Shown one piece after another: positions 22,940 to 30,918 of a stretch of 49,043 nt of DNA (within the stretch, counting starts at the first letter, position 1; every line of letters starts with the position of its first letter). The notes under the pieces were generated by a model. That model was not told the DNA's origin. It saw only the letters and a list, made by a program, of their open reading frames with translations, and did no database searches. A program made the translations under genes and the position numbers. The DNA lies in NCBI GenBank assembly GCA_017429765.1, contig JAFROJ010000033.1, positions 1 through 49,043 of the forward strand. Reading direction: 5' to 3'. This DNA is from Bacteroidales bacterium (GTDB lineage Bacteria > Bacteroidota > Bacteroidia > Bacteroidales > UBA932).

Positions 22940-23552
22940 TCTTTCTCTTGCTCGCTTCCCTCAACTCTTTCTCGTAGGCCGAGTTGATGGTCTTGATCTT
23001 GCCGAAGGCCTCAGGATCCCTCACAGTCAGCCCCGCCTCCGAGCTCTCCGCCACCAGCTTGAGCTTGTCCTCTGAGTTGTCGCAGATTATCCACCTGTCG
23101 CTGACCGGCATGAAATCCCTGAACAAATAGTGCAGGCCCACGTTGTAGCGCCTCCGGATTGTCTCCTCCTTGATGTTATGCCCCCCGGAGGCCACTCTCG
23201 CCTTGACCCTGGAGACAGCCAGGTCAGGGGAGTTCAGCCAGAGGTAGAGGATGGTCACATGGTAACCTATCGCCTTGGCGTCCTTGATCACCTTCAGTAG
23301 AGATCTCGTGGCCAGGGTCGTCTCGATGCAGAAGTCCTTCCTCTGCTCGAGAAGGCGCTTCATCTTGATCAGCATATAGCGGCTGGCGCCGACGGAGGCT
23401 GTCTCAGGGCTGAACGGGGCGAGGTGTTTCGCGAACTCGTCGGAGTTCACGAACTCGCTGCAGCCGAGCATCTCAGGAAGAACCGCGTAGGAGGCGGTGG
23501 TCTTGCCCGAGCCGTTGCAGCCGGATATGATGAAGAGCCTTGGCATATTCAT
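22932..23552 (-). CDS. Zeta-toxin-like P-loop kinase
   Basis: About 204-206-aa P-loop protein of the zeta-toxin-like family: Walker A GCNGSGKTT near the N terminus, then FVNSDEFAKHLAPFSPETASVGASRYMLIKM, ETTLATRSLLKVIKDAKAIGYHVTILYLWL and the basic NIKEETIRRRYNVGLHYLFRDFMPVSDRWIICDNS. Zeta toxins phosphorylate UDP-N-acetylglucosamine; chromosomal relatives of this short type usually lack an epsilon antitoxin, and none is seen here. The upstream extension of the frame to 24029 is antisense to the sulfatase maturase and rejected. A -7 box (23555-23562) lies so close that the message probably starts just before ATG 23546, making that start likelier than 23552. It overlaps tldD by 8 nt. Confidence 0.85.
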   Translation of the reverse strand: MNMPRLFIISGCNGSGKTTASYAVLPEMLGCSEFVNSDEFAKHLAPFSPETASVGASRYMLIKMKRLLEQRKDFCIETTLATRSLLKVIKDAKAIGYHVTILYLWLNSPDLAVSRVKARVASGGHNIKEETIRRRYNVGLHYLFRDFMPVSDRWIICDNSEDKLKLVAESSEAGLTVRDPEAFGKIKTINSAYEKELREASKRKNV

Positions 23553-23554
23553 CA

Positions 23555-23562
23555 CAAAAATA
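23555..23562 (-). promoter_or_regulatory. -7 box of the zeta-like-tldD-tldE operon
   Basis: TATTTTTG on the minus strand fits TAnnTTTG. It ends 2 nt before ATG 23552 and 8 nt before ATG 23546, so the second start is the likely one and the leader almost absent. Confidence 0.55.
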
Positions 23563-23591
23563 CTAAATTCGCGTGAAGTGACCTCCATTAA

Positions 23592-24914
23592 ATGATTAAT
23601 TCCTCGACAATCACTTTGGGCGACGCCGTCAAGGAATCCCGTCCGACCGCCTTCTCCACCATGGTGAAACCGGCCGGCTCGGCGTGCAACCTCGATTGCT
23701 CCTATTGCTACTACCTCGACAAGACCATCCAGTACGGAGGCAAGGAGGCTGTGATGAGTGACGCGCTGCTCGAGGAATATATCCGGCAATATATCACCGC
23801 CAACGCCGTTGACACCGTGACCTTCTGCTGGCACGGGGGCGAGCCCCTTCTTCTCGGGTTGGATTTCTACCGCAAGGCGGTCGGGTTCCAGAGGAAGTAC
23901 GCTTCGGGGAAAAGGATAATCAACACCATCCAGACCAACGCCACCCTGATCGATGAGAATTGGTGCGAGTTCTTCAGGATGAATAACTTCCTTGTGGGGG
24001 TATCGCTCGACGGCCCCTGGGATATTCATGACGGCTTCCGCCTCGACAAGCTGGGGAGACCGACCTGGGAGAGGGTGATGGCCTCGGTGGAGACGCTTAA
24101 GCGTTTCGGCGTGGAGTTCAACACCCTGAGTGTCGTGAACTCCCGCTGCGAGGGCCGCGGGAAGGAGATATATTCATTCTTCAAGTCCATCGGGAGCCAT
24201 TACATGCAGTTCCTCCCCGCCGTGGAGCACGTTGTGGACAGGCCAGACTTCCACAGGCCGGTGATAGTCTCGCCGGAGACCCCCGGGGCTATGCTGGCCC
24301 CGTGGAGCGTGAGCGCCAAAGGCTACGGAGAGTTCCTCAAGGACATTTTCGACGAGTGGGTCGTGAGCGACGTGGGGGAATATTACGTGCAGATGTTCGA
24401 CGCGACCCTGGCCCAGTACTGCAACGTCCGGCCCGGGGTCTGCTCGATGTGCGAGACCTGCGGCGACTGCCTCGTGGTGGAGCATAACGGGGACGTCTAC
24501 AACTGCGACCATTTCGTCTATCCGGAGTACCTGCTCGGGAACATCAAGGAGCGGCCGCTGGTTGACATCTACAACGATCCCAAGCGGTTCCGCTTCGGGG
24601 TGGCCAAGAGGACGGGCCTGCCCAGGGAGTGCCTGAAGTGCCGTTTTTATTTCGCCTGCCGTGGAGAATGCCCGAAGCACCGCTTCCTCGCCCCGGCACC
24701 GGTCGGTGAGCCAGTCGAACCGGCTGTCGGATCACCGGCGGGGCCCGCCGCTCCGTTCGTGCCCGCGAGGAACGCCCTCTGCGCCGGGCTGAAAGACTAT
24801 TTCAGGTACACCCAGCCCTATTTCGAGAAGATGAGGGATCTGCTATTGTTGAAAAAGGCCCCGGCCGGAGTGATGCCGTGGGCCCGTAAAAGAATGAGTG
24901 AGAATGGAAGATAG
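23592..24914 (+). CDS. Anaerobic sulfatase maturase (radical SAM, SPASM domain)
   Basis: 440-aa radical SAM enzyme that oxidises the active-site Ser or Cys of sulfatases to formylglycine. The SAM cluster motif C32-x3-C36-x2-C39 (ACNLDCSYCYYLD) follows FSTMVKPAGS, the anSME hallmark. FCWHGGEPLLLGLDFYRKAV and TIQTNATLIDENWCEFF are further conserved elements. The C-terminal SPASM cysteines are present (CSMCETCGDCLVVEHNGDVYNCDHF; CLKCRFYFACRGECPKHRF; LCAGL). Between PKHRF and LCAGL, a gap of about 12 residues in relatives is expanded to over 30 (APVGEPVEPAVGSPAGPAAPFVP), encoded by repeat-like DNA. It can serve the serine-type sulfatase at 669-2216. It overlaps the next gene by 11 nt. Confidence 0.94.
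   Translation: MINSSTITLGDAVKESRPTAFSTMVKPAGSACNLDCSYCYYLDKTIQYGGKEAVMSDALLEEYIRQYITANAVDTVTFCWHGGEPLLLGLDFYRKAVGFQRKYASGKRIINTIQTNATLIDENWCEFFRMNNFLVGVSLDGPWDIHDGFRLDKLGRPTWERVMASVETLKRFGVEFNTLSVVNSRCEGRGKEIYSFFKSIGSHYMQFLPAVEHVVDRPDFHRPVIVSPETPGAMLAPWSVSAKGYGEFLKDIFDEWVVSDVGEYYVQMFDATLAQYCNVRPGVCSMCETCGDCLVVEHNGDVYNCDHFVYPEYLLGNIKERPLVDIYNDPKRFRFGVAKRTGLPRECLKCRFYFACRGECPKHRFLAPAPVGEPVEPAVGSPAGPAAPFVPARNALCAGLKDYFRYTQPYFEKMRDLLLLKKAPAGVMPWARKRMSENGR
24694..24765 (+). repeat. Repeat-derived in-frame insertion within the sulfatase maturase
   Basis: Contains GAGCCAGTCGAACCGGC, a diverged copy of the GAGCCTGTCGAAGGGC core, with direct and inverted GC-rich repeats (CACCGGTCGG, ATCACCGGCGGGG). 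It encodes a Pro/Val/Glu/Ala linker between two auxiliary-cluster cysteine groups. Confidence 0.5.
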
Positions 24915-25608
24915 CGTCAGGCGGCTGCTCGTCGAGTGGGCCGAGACTTACAATGACCCCAAGTATTTCCTTGAGGACCCGATAGCCTTCCCGCGGCGGT
25001 TCGCCGGAATGGCCAGGTCCGGCCGGGCCTCGGTCAAGGATGTCGAGGTCGCGGCCATATTCGCCGCCCATTTCGCCTGGGGCCGCCGGGCGATGATAGT
25101 CAGGGACTGCGGCAGGCTGTTCGACGAGATGGGCTGGAGGCCATATGAATATGTGATGAGAGGGGAGTGGCGCTCCGATCCATGCAGCATCCACCGCACA
25201 GTCAAGTGGTGCGATGTGGCGGCTATCTGCTCCCGCCTGAAGACTGTGTATGAGGAGCTTCCGAGCCTGGAGGCTTTGAGCCAGGAGGAGATCCGGGCCA
25301 GGATATTCGGACAGAAGCCCGACCCCAAGGCGCCCAACAAGAAGATCAACATGATGCGCCGCTGGATGGTCCGGCGGGACGGCAAGGTTGATCTCGGCCT
25401 TTGGAAAGACACCGATCCGGCGAGCCTCCTGATCCCTCTCGACGTCCACGTCTATGACGAGGCTGTCGCCCTAGGCCTGACCTCCCGGAAGCCCAAGGAC
25501 ATAGTCACAGTAAAAGAAATCACCGGGGTGTTCGATGACATCTTCCCCGGTGATCCATGCAAAGGTGACTTCTCGCTATTCGGCTACGGAGTCACACATC
25601 CGAGATAA
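24904..25608 (+). CDS. TIGR02757/DUF2400 family protein
   Basis: 234-aa protein of a family of unknown function found in Bacteroidota and some other groups. Recognisable segments are DVEVAAIFAAHFAWGRRAMIVRD near residue 40-60, HRTVKWCDVAAICSRL, NKKINMMRRWMVRRDGKVDLGLWK and the C-terminal LDVHVYDEAVALGLTSRKPKDIVTVKEITGVFDDIFPGDPCKGDFSLFGYGV. The helical pattern and the LDVHV motif recall base-excision glycosylases of the HhH-GPD type, but no catalytic site can be asserted. ATG 24904 (MEDSVRR) is preferred over GTG 24898. It overlaps the sulfatase maturase by 11 nt and converges on the POT gene with 5 nt between. Confidence 0.9.
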   Translation: MEDSVRRLLVEWAETYNDPKYFLEDPIAFPRRFAGMARSGRASVKDVEVAAIFAAHFAWGRRAMIVRDCGRLFDEMGWRPYEYVMRGEWRSDPCSIHRTVKWCDVAAICSRLKTVYEELPSLEALSQEEIRARIFGQKPDPKAPNKKINMMRRWMVRRDGKVDLGLWKDTDPASLLIPLDVHVYDEAVALGLTSRKPKDIVTVKEITGVFDDIFPGDPCKGDFSLFGYGVTHPR

Positions 25609-25613
25609 TAATT

Positions 25614-27176
25614 CTAAGAGTTAGTCACTCTCTCAAGCCATTTCACCATCCCGAACATGACGCCCATCGAGATGAGGCAGAGGCAGGCGAAAACGCCCCA
25701 GCACCATCCCAGAGGCATGACATTGTACATCTTCGGGCCGAGGAAGAGGAAGAGGTTCCCGACGGCGGTCGCCCCGAGCCAAAGTCCCTGGCAGAGACCC
25801 TGCATGCTCTTAGGGGCCACCTTCGACACGAAGGAAAGTCCGAGAGGGGAGATGAAAAGCTCGGCGACAGTCAGGAAGAAGTACATCACGATCAGCACCC
25901 ACGGACCGGCCTTCATGGAAGCCTGGGCGGCGGTGTCCTGGGCGAGGAAATCCTGGGCTGAAGGATAGCCCATATTGAAGGAGAACAGGGACAGGAAGAT
26001 GTACGCTATCGCCGCTATTCCCATTCCGTAGGCGATCTTTCTCGGGGTGGAGATCTGACGGCCTCTCTTGCCGAGCCAGCCGAAGAACCACATGATGAAA
26101 GGAGTGAGGACAATCACGAAGAACGGGTTGACAGCCTGCCAGATCTCAGGGGCTATCTTGCTGGTGTTCACGAAGTCACGAGCGAAGAATGAGAGCGATT
26201 GGCCGTTCTGGTGGAAACTGAACCAGAAGAAAATCACGACGCCGAGGACGGCGAACAGGGCATACATCCTCTGCTTGATCTCCTTAGCCATGGCGAGTTT
26301 CTCCTCCTCCGTGTAATCTGAGGAGACAGCGGACTCTTTCTTCCCGGGATTCGGGAACAAACGCTTTGTGCAAAGGAATATCGTCAGGGAGATCAGCATG
26401 GCGATCACCGAGGCGATGAATGAGAAATGGACTCCAGTGTTGAAATAGTCAAGGTAATTCGAGCAGAACTGGCCGATGGCCTCGGTGTTGGCGGGATCGA
26501 GAACCGCTCCGGCGTTGGCGGCCTCCGCGATCAGGTTATTTGACACGGTGCCGTCAGTTATGAAGTTGTGGCACAGGCGGGGCAGCTGGGCGTTGTAGGA
26601 CACATTGTGGAGCCCGAGCCACCATTGGCGGATCAACGGGGCCACAAAGGGGGCGATAAGACCTCCGATGTTGATGAACACATAGAAGATCTGGAATCCG
26701 GAGTCGCGCTGGCCCTGGGCCCACTTCAGTTTCTCAGGCCCTTCCTTGGCGGCCTCGGCCTCGAAGTCATCGTAGAGCTGGCCGACTATGGCCTGGAGAT
26801 TACCCTTGAACAGACCGTTACCGAAGGCGATCAGGAATAGGGCGACGCAAGTGAAAGGAAGCAGCCAGATCTTGTTCGTCGGCGTGGCGAAAATCGGGAT
26901 GGACAGCAGAGCGTAACCTACCGCCATGACAATCAATCCCTTCTGGATGGTACCCTTGTAATCGGACGTCTTGTCCGCTATGATTCCGCCGACGAGGGCG
27001 AGAACATAGATGCCACAGTAGAAGAATGAATAGATAACACCAGCGCTTGTGTCGGTGAGACCGAACTTCGAGCAGAGGAACAGAGTCAGGACCGCGTTCA
27101 TGATGTAGTAGCCGAAACGCTCTCCCATATTACTGAGGGCGGCCGCTAGCAGTCCTTTAGGATGGTTTTTGAACAT
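25614..27176 (-). CDS. POT-family proton-dependent peptide transporter
   Basis: 520-aa inner-membrane permease of the PTR2/POT family, taking up di- and tripeptides with protons. The N-terminal SNMGERFGYYIMNAVLTLFL carries the ExxERFxYY proton-coupling motif, followed by GVIYSFFYCGIYVLALVGGIIADKTSDYKG and a central FQIFYVFINIGGLIAPFV (the PTR2 signature region). About 12-14 hydrophobic segments are evident, with the GNLFLFLGPKMY and AELFISPLGLSFVSKVAPKSMQGLCQGLW stretches of the family near the C terminus. Bacteroidales homologues have this length. The gene stands alone between the TIGR02757 gene and a repeat-rich intergenic region. Confidence 0.93.
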   Translation of the reverse strand: MFKNHPKGLLAAALSNMGERFGYYIMNAVLTLFLCSKFGLTDTSAGVIYSFFYCGIYVLALVGGIIADKTSDYKGTIQKGLIVMAVGYALLSIPIFATPTNKIWLLPFTCVALFLIAFGNGLFKGNLQAIVGQLYDDFEAEAAKEGPEKLKWAQGQRDSGFQIFYVFINIGGLIAPFVAPLIRQWWLGLHNVSYNAQLPRLCHNFITDGTVSNNLIAEAANAGAVLDPANTEAIGQFCSNYLDYFNTGVHFSFIASVIAMLISLTIFLCTKRLFPNPGKKESAVSSDYTEEEKLAMAKEIKQRMYALFAVLGVVIFFWFSFHQNGQSLSFFARDFVNTSKIAPEIWQAVNPFFVIVLTPFIMWFFGWLGKRGRQISTPRKIAYGMGIAAIAYIFLSLFSFNMGYPSAQDFLAQDTAAQASMKAGPWVLIVMYFFLTVAELFISPLGLSFVSKVAPKSMQGLCQGLWLGATAVGNLFLFLGPKMYNVMPLGWCWGVFACLCLISMGVMFGMVKWLERVTNS

Positions 27177-27235
27177 ATTTGTTTGTTTTGGTTTGATTCC
27201 AAAATGATTCCTTAAAAATACGTATTATTGTCCGA

Positions 27236-27440
27236 TTCTCCAAATCCGCCCCCCTCAAGCCCCGCCTGCCCAGTCTCCTGCCTCCTCTCTCCCTGCCGCC
27301 TTTTACCTTCCACCACTTTCTGCCGTGTTCCCTCCATGTTCCCTCCATGTTCTGCCGTGTTTCACCTTATTTACCTCCTTTTAAGCCTTTCACACTTCCT
27401 GCCACCAACACTTCTTGCCTCCCACACTTCCTGCCTCCCG
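27236..27440. other. Pyrimidine-rich non-coding stretch
   Basis: A 200-bp stretch on the plus strand is rich in C and T and poor in purines, with small direct repeats (GTTCCCTCCAT twice at about 27327-27350, CACTTCCTGCC-type at about 27391-27435). Open frames across it have no credible protein character. It leads directly into the 52-bp array. Confidence 0.5.
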
Positions 27441-27625
27441 GTCCAGGTGGAACCAGGCATGTCGCGCCTGCGCCGAAATACCCCAGAAATCGGCGCCGGT
27501 GGAACCAGGCATGTCGCGCCTGCGCCGAAATACCCCCGAAACCGGTCCAGGTGGAACCTGGCATGTCGCGCCTGCGCCGAAATGCCCCTGAAACCGGTCC
27601 AGGTGGAACAGCAGAAGTCGCGCAT
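27440..27625. repeat. 52-bp tandem repeat array 1 (four copies)
   Basis: GGTGGAAC recurs at 27446, 27498, 27550 and 27602, exactly 52 bp apart; the last copy is cut off. Units share CAGGTGGAAC, CATGTCGCGCCTGCGCCGAAA and a CC/GAAACCGGTC end. CAGGTG and CGCCTG can pair around a variable loop, so each unit can fold into a hairpin. The array lies about 75 bp beyond the 3' end of the transposase gene. Confidence 0.9.
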
Positions 27626-27699
27626 GAGCCGGAAAGGAGGAAGGAAGGGTTTGGGACAGGGAAGGGGTAGACACGGTCACGCCATCCGGCAAGGTCTAT

Positions 27700-28584
27700 T
27701 CAGAAGTTTTCCAGAAATCTGGTGACATCTGAATATTCAATTCCAAGAATCCTGGCGATTTGGTTGAGGTCCGCGCTGAAGCGTCGTCGTACCTCTGACA
27801 CAAGCGTCGCCATCTCATCGGTCGTGAGATCCGCTTGAAAGGATTTCCGGAATAGAGAATGGCATAGGTCCGGAACCGCTGAGGAGATCACCTGATCCTT
27901 GAAAGAAACGCTTCTCGAATTATTCTCGAGGCGCCGTCTCGCTTTCGAGGAATTGATCAAGAAATAATTCAGCCTCTTGGGAGTACGGAAAAGAGATTCG
28001 ACAAAGGAGACAGGCACATATGATTCCGGAAGGATATACCCATTCTCCCCGACAACCATATTCCCGGGAACAGAATCCCTGCTGTGGAGTAGTCGGGTTC
28101 TTCCTTTCATCGATAAGCTGTCTATCCTTCTTCCCTTCGGTCTAGTCATTTTGAAATATGTGTCACCGGTTCCCCAGGGATAGTCCGTCGGCTGGAGGCA
28201 GATGTTCGCCGCGACACTGTTCATCAGTACATATGCTATCGCCCTCTCGAGCGACTCGTCCTCAATCCCGAGGCTCTGACTGTCAACACCGTTATTCCTG
28301 AAGAAATCCTTAACCCCATATTTCCTGTGAAGTCGCATGCTGAACCTTCTTTTGAACTCGGAAATAAACGCTCGAGCTTCTTCCTCCCGGCATTGAAGGA
28401 CAAAGTGCACATGGTTCGACATCAGTATGAAAGCCAGCACGTTAACCCCTATGGCGAAGGATACTATCGCCACGTAGTTCATGGCCACTCTGAAATCGTC
28501 GTCGTCCCTGAACCAGATCTTGTCGGTGAGATGATCCGTGGTGATGAGGAAGAAACTCATCTCCTCTGAAGTGTAAGATTCCAT
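27700..28584 (-). CDS. REP-associated tyrosine transposase-like protein (RAYT, Y1/HUH)
   Basis: 294-aa Y1-type HUH endonuclease. N-terminal FFLITTDHLTDKIWF leads to the metal site H58-V-H60 in ILMSNHVHFVLQ, and Y118 in RAIAYVLMNSVAANICLQPTDYPWGTGDTYF is the likely nucleophile, matching the YxxxNP..DYPWSS pattern of RAYT proteins. The last 80 residues (ADLTTDEMATLVSEVRRRFSADLNQIARILGIEYSDVTRFLENF) look like a helix-turn-helix that may read the repeat. RAYTs bind and process hairpin repeats; here 52-bp arrays flank the gene on both sides. Base composition is less GC-rich than the neighbours. No IS ends or target duplications are evident. Confidence 0.88.
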   Translation of the reverse strand: MESYTSEEMSFFLITTDHLTDKIWFRDDDDFRVAMNYVAIVSFAIGVNVLAFILMSNHVHFVLQCREEEARAFISEFKRRFSMRLHRKYGVKDFFRNNGVDSQSLGIEDESLERAIAYVLMNSVAANICLQPTDYPWGTGDTYFKMTRPKGRRIDSLSMKGRTRLLHSRDSVPGNMVVGENGYILPESYVPVSFVESLFRTPKRLNYFLINSSKARRRLENNSRSVSFKDQVISSAVPDLCHSLFRKSFQADLTTDEMATLVSEVRRRFSADLNQIARILGIEYSDVTRFLENF

Positions 28585-28658
28585 AGTCGTTTAAGTTTTC
28601 TCAAAAATAGGGAATCACCTCTGAATATCCAAACTTTCACCTTAATTCCTATGAAACC

Positions 28659-28855
28659 GGTTCAGGTGGAACAGCAGAAGTTGCGCCTGCGCCGAAATAC
28701 CCCTGAAATCGGTGCAGGTGGAACCGTGCGTGTCGCGCCTGCGCCGAAATCCCCCCGAAACCGGTCCAGGTGGAACCGTGCATGTCGCGCCTGCGCCGAA
28801 ATCCCCCCGAAACCGGTCCAGGTGGAACCTGGCATGTCGCGCCTGCGCCGGTCAA
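28659..28855. repeat. 52-bp tandem repeat array 2 (four copies)
   Basis: GGTGGAAC recurs at 28665, 28717, 28769 and 28821, exactly 52 bp apart, in the same orientation as array 1. Units share CAGGTGGAAC and GTCGCGCCTGCGCCGAAAT. The array lies about 80 bp upstream of the transposase start. Confidence 0.9.
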
Positions 28856-28920
28856 GGCAGGAGTGGGGATGAGAGAGAGCCGCGGGAGCGGGGGGTGTAT
28901 GAATATTCAGAGGCTTTTGT

Positions 28921-28928
28921 TATATTTG
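28921..28928 (+). promoter_or_regulatory. -7 box of the lipid A acyltransferase gene
   Basis: TATATTTG is a perfect TAnnTTTG box. It ends 23 nt before ATG 28952, with AAGAAGGAG just upstream of the start as a ribosome-binding site. Confidence 0.65.
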
Positions 28929-28951
28929 TAAACTATTAAGGTAAGAAGGAG

Positions 28952-29869
28952 ATGAGGATCGGGACGGTCATTATGAAAGGGGTCATGCGGGCGCTGGGGG
29001 CGCTTCCGCTAGGCTTCCACTATGCCTGCGCCCGGCCGATGAGCTGGTTCCTGGGAAAGGTCATGAGGTACCGCAGGGACGTTGTGATGGTCAATCTCTC
29101 CCGCTCCTTCCCCGACAAGAAGTATAAGGAACTCAACGAGATAGCCGATCGCTTCTACTCATGGTTCGGCCGCTTGGCCGCTGAGACGATCTGGTTCGGG
29201 GGCTGCCGGAACCCAGAGCGCCTGCACCGTCAAAGGCTGGTTGAATATTCAAACATCGACCTCTTCGACGAGGTGTACCGGGAGAGTAAGGGGATGGTGG
29301 TCCTGTCCGCTCATATGGGCAACTGGGAGCTGGTCGGAGGTGTCTTCTGCTATGATTACCGGGAAGGCGGCCGGAGGCCGGAGGGCTTGGAGACCAATGA
29401 TGTGGTCTTCGTCTACAAGCCTCTAAAGAGCAAGATGTGGAACGAGATTTTCAGGGTCAACCGCTGCGCCCCCGTGCTTTACCTCAATTATGACAGTTAT
29501 GTGAGTTCCGAGGACTTCCTCCGCTTCGCCATAAAGAACAGGTCCCACAAGTACATCTACAACTCCATATCCGACCAGAGCCCTTACTGGAACTCGACGG
29601 CGAACGATACAGTGGAGTTCATGAACCAGAAGACCAAGACCATGCTCGGGGGCGCGTCCATCGCCAGCAAGTTCGGCTGGGCGGTGCTGTACTCTGCCAT
29701 GGTGCCGAGGGAAGGCGGCGGCTACGAGTGGCGGTTCACCGAGATCACCAGGGACGCCTCCTCGATGACGCCCCACGAGATCATGCGGGAGTATTACAGT
29801 CTCCTCCAGGCGGACATCGAGGCTTATCCCTGGTGCTACCTGTGGTCCCACAAAAGATGGAAGAAATGA
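28952..29869 (+). CDS. Lipid A biosynthesis acyltransferase (LpxL/HtrB family)
   Basis: 305-aa inner-membrane acyltransferase that adds a secondary acyl chain to lipid A. The catalytic motif is H121-MGNW-E126 (HxxxxE, in LSAHMGNWELVGG). A hydrophobic N-terminal region and the VYKPLKSKMWNEIFR and SDQSPYWNSTANDTVEFMNQKT segments (binding pocket and GAP-like block) fit the family. RBS AAGAAGGAG precedes ATG 28952 by a few bases. It overlaps the next possible start as ATGA, so the DUF4831 gene is in the same operon. Confidence 0.93.
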   Translation: MRIGTVIMKGVMRALGALPLGFHYACARPMSWFLGKVMRYRRDVVMVNLSRSFPDKKYKELNEIADRFYSWFGRLAAETIWFGGCRNPERLHRQRLVEYSNIDLFDEVYRESKGMVVLSAHMGNWELVGGVFCYDYREGGRRPEGLETNDVVFVYKPLKSKMWNEIFRVNRCAPVLYLNYDSYVSSEDFLRFAIKNRSHKYIYNSISDQSPYWNSTANDTVEFMNQKTKTMLGGASIASKFGWAVLYSAMVPREGGGYEWRFTEITRDASSMTPHEIMREYYSLLQADIEAYPWCYLWSHKRWKK

Positions 29870-29880
29870 TATTTAAAATT

Positions 29881-30906
29881 ATGAATATGAGAATGAATCG
29901 AAGACTGTCGACCCTTGTCGCGCTCGCCCTTGCGCCCGCGGCCGCCGCGCTCGCGCAGGACGCGATGGGGACTGTTTCCTACGCCCTGCCCAAGACGACC
30001 ATCACCTTTGAGGTAGAGGCCGTCCTGGAGAACTTCTACGCGGGCCCCTACGCCAAATATGCCCAGAAATACCTGGGTGTCAACGCCCGCCAGGAAGACC
30101 AGCGGACCTGCACCCTGAGCGCCGTCAAGATGACCCCGTACATCGAGGCCGACCAGACCCAGCGCTACTATGTCACCCCCGACAAGGGCGCCCTGTCCTT
30201 CCTGTCCCTGACTTCCCAGGGCCTTGTCGCCGTCAGCGACGGCTCCTTCGGCAACGGCTCCCAGTGGAGGTTCGCCTCCCAGGCCGGGGCTGATTTCTCC
30301 GACAAGGGGGTGAGCTCGAACCTGACTTCCGAGGCCACGACCCTGTTCCGCGGGGTTGATGGCAACCGTGTGGCTGTCCAGCAGAACATGGTAGTACAGA
30401 AGTCCCTTGAGCAGAGGGCCCAGGAGGCCGCCGAGATGATATTCGACCTCCGTAAGAAGAGGGTACAAATCGTGACCGGCGACACCGATGCCACCTACAG
30501 CGGGGAGGCCATGGGAGCCGCGCTCGCCGAGATCGCCGCCCTGGAGAAGGAATATATGTCCATGTTCATAGGCTACAGCGACTTCCAGACCCAGAAGATG
30601 AAGTGCGACGTGGTTCCCGAGAAGGACCGCAAGTCACAGACCTATGTCGCTTTCCGCCTCTCCGACACCGACGGGATAGTCTCCTCCGACAACATGTCCG
30701 GAAAGCCTTATCTCCTCGAGCTGACCCCCCAGGCTGTCTCTCCCGCCTCCGGGAAGCCGGCCGCCGCGAAGGGCGCCGTCGCCGTCTACAGGATCCCGGC
30801 GATCTGCTCTGTGAAGCTCACCGACGGAGTGAACCCTATCCTTCAGGACCGCGTGGCCGTCTATCAGCTCGGCTACGAGAGCTATTTCCCGATTTCATCG
30901 AAATAA
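29881..30906 (+). CDS. DUF4831 family exported protein
   Basis: 341-aa protein with an N-terminal signal (MNRRLSTLVALALAPAAAALAQ) and the DUF4831 body: FYAGPYAKYAQKYLGVNARQEDQRTCTLSAVKM, LFRGVDGNRVAVQQNMVVQKSLEQRAQEAAEMIFDLRKKRVQIVTGDTDATYSGEAMGAALAEIAALEKEYMSMFIGYS and the closing AVYRIPAICSVKLTDG. The family occurs in Bacteroidota and its function is not known. ATG 29866 (ATGA overlap with the preceding gene), 29881 or 29887 could all be the start; the extension upstream to 29728 is antisense-like and rejected. Likely cotranscribed with the acyltransferase. Confidence 0.85.
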   Translation: MNMRMNRRLSTLVALALAPAAAALAQDAMGTVSYALPKTTITFEVEAVLENFYAGPYAKYAQKYLGVNARQEDQRTCTLSAVKMTPYIEADQTQRYYVTPDKGALSFLSLTSQGLVAVSDGSFGNGSQWRFASQAGADFSDKGVSSNLTSEATTLFRGVDGNRVAVQQNMVVQKSLEQRAQEAAEMIFDLRKKRVQIVTGDTDATYSGEAMGAALAEIAALEKEYMSMFIGYSDFQTQKMKCDVVPEKDRKSQTYVAFRLSDTDGIVSSDNMSGKPYLLELTPQAVSPASGKPAAAKGAVAVYRIPAICSVKLTDGVNPILQDRVAVYQLGYESYFPISSK

Positions 30907-30918
30907 ACACATAACACT

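Noticed and set aside
23553-24029. N-terminal extension of the zeta-like kinase frame
   Set aside because: It is antisense to the start of the sulfatase maturase, and the promoter box at 23555-23562 lies between.
27228-27725. Open frames running through the 52-bp array
   Set aside because: The unit length is not a multiple of three and the frames are only repeat translations.
27440-28860. Possible CRISPR array
   Set aside because: The units are 52 bp with no spacers of fixed size and unique sequence; repeats adjoin directly and vary. No cas genes are near. The pattern is that of REP-like tandem repeats.
29728-29880. Longer N terminus for the DUF4831 protein
   Set aside because: The extra residues overlap the acyltransferase coding region in another frame and precede the clear signal peptide.
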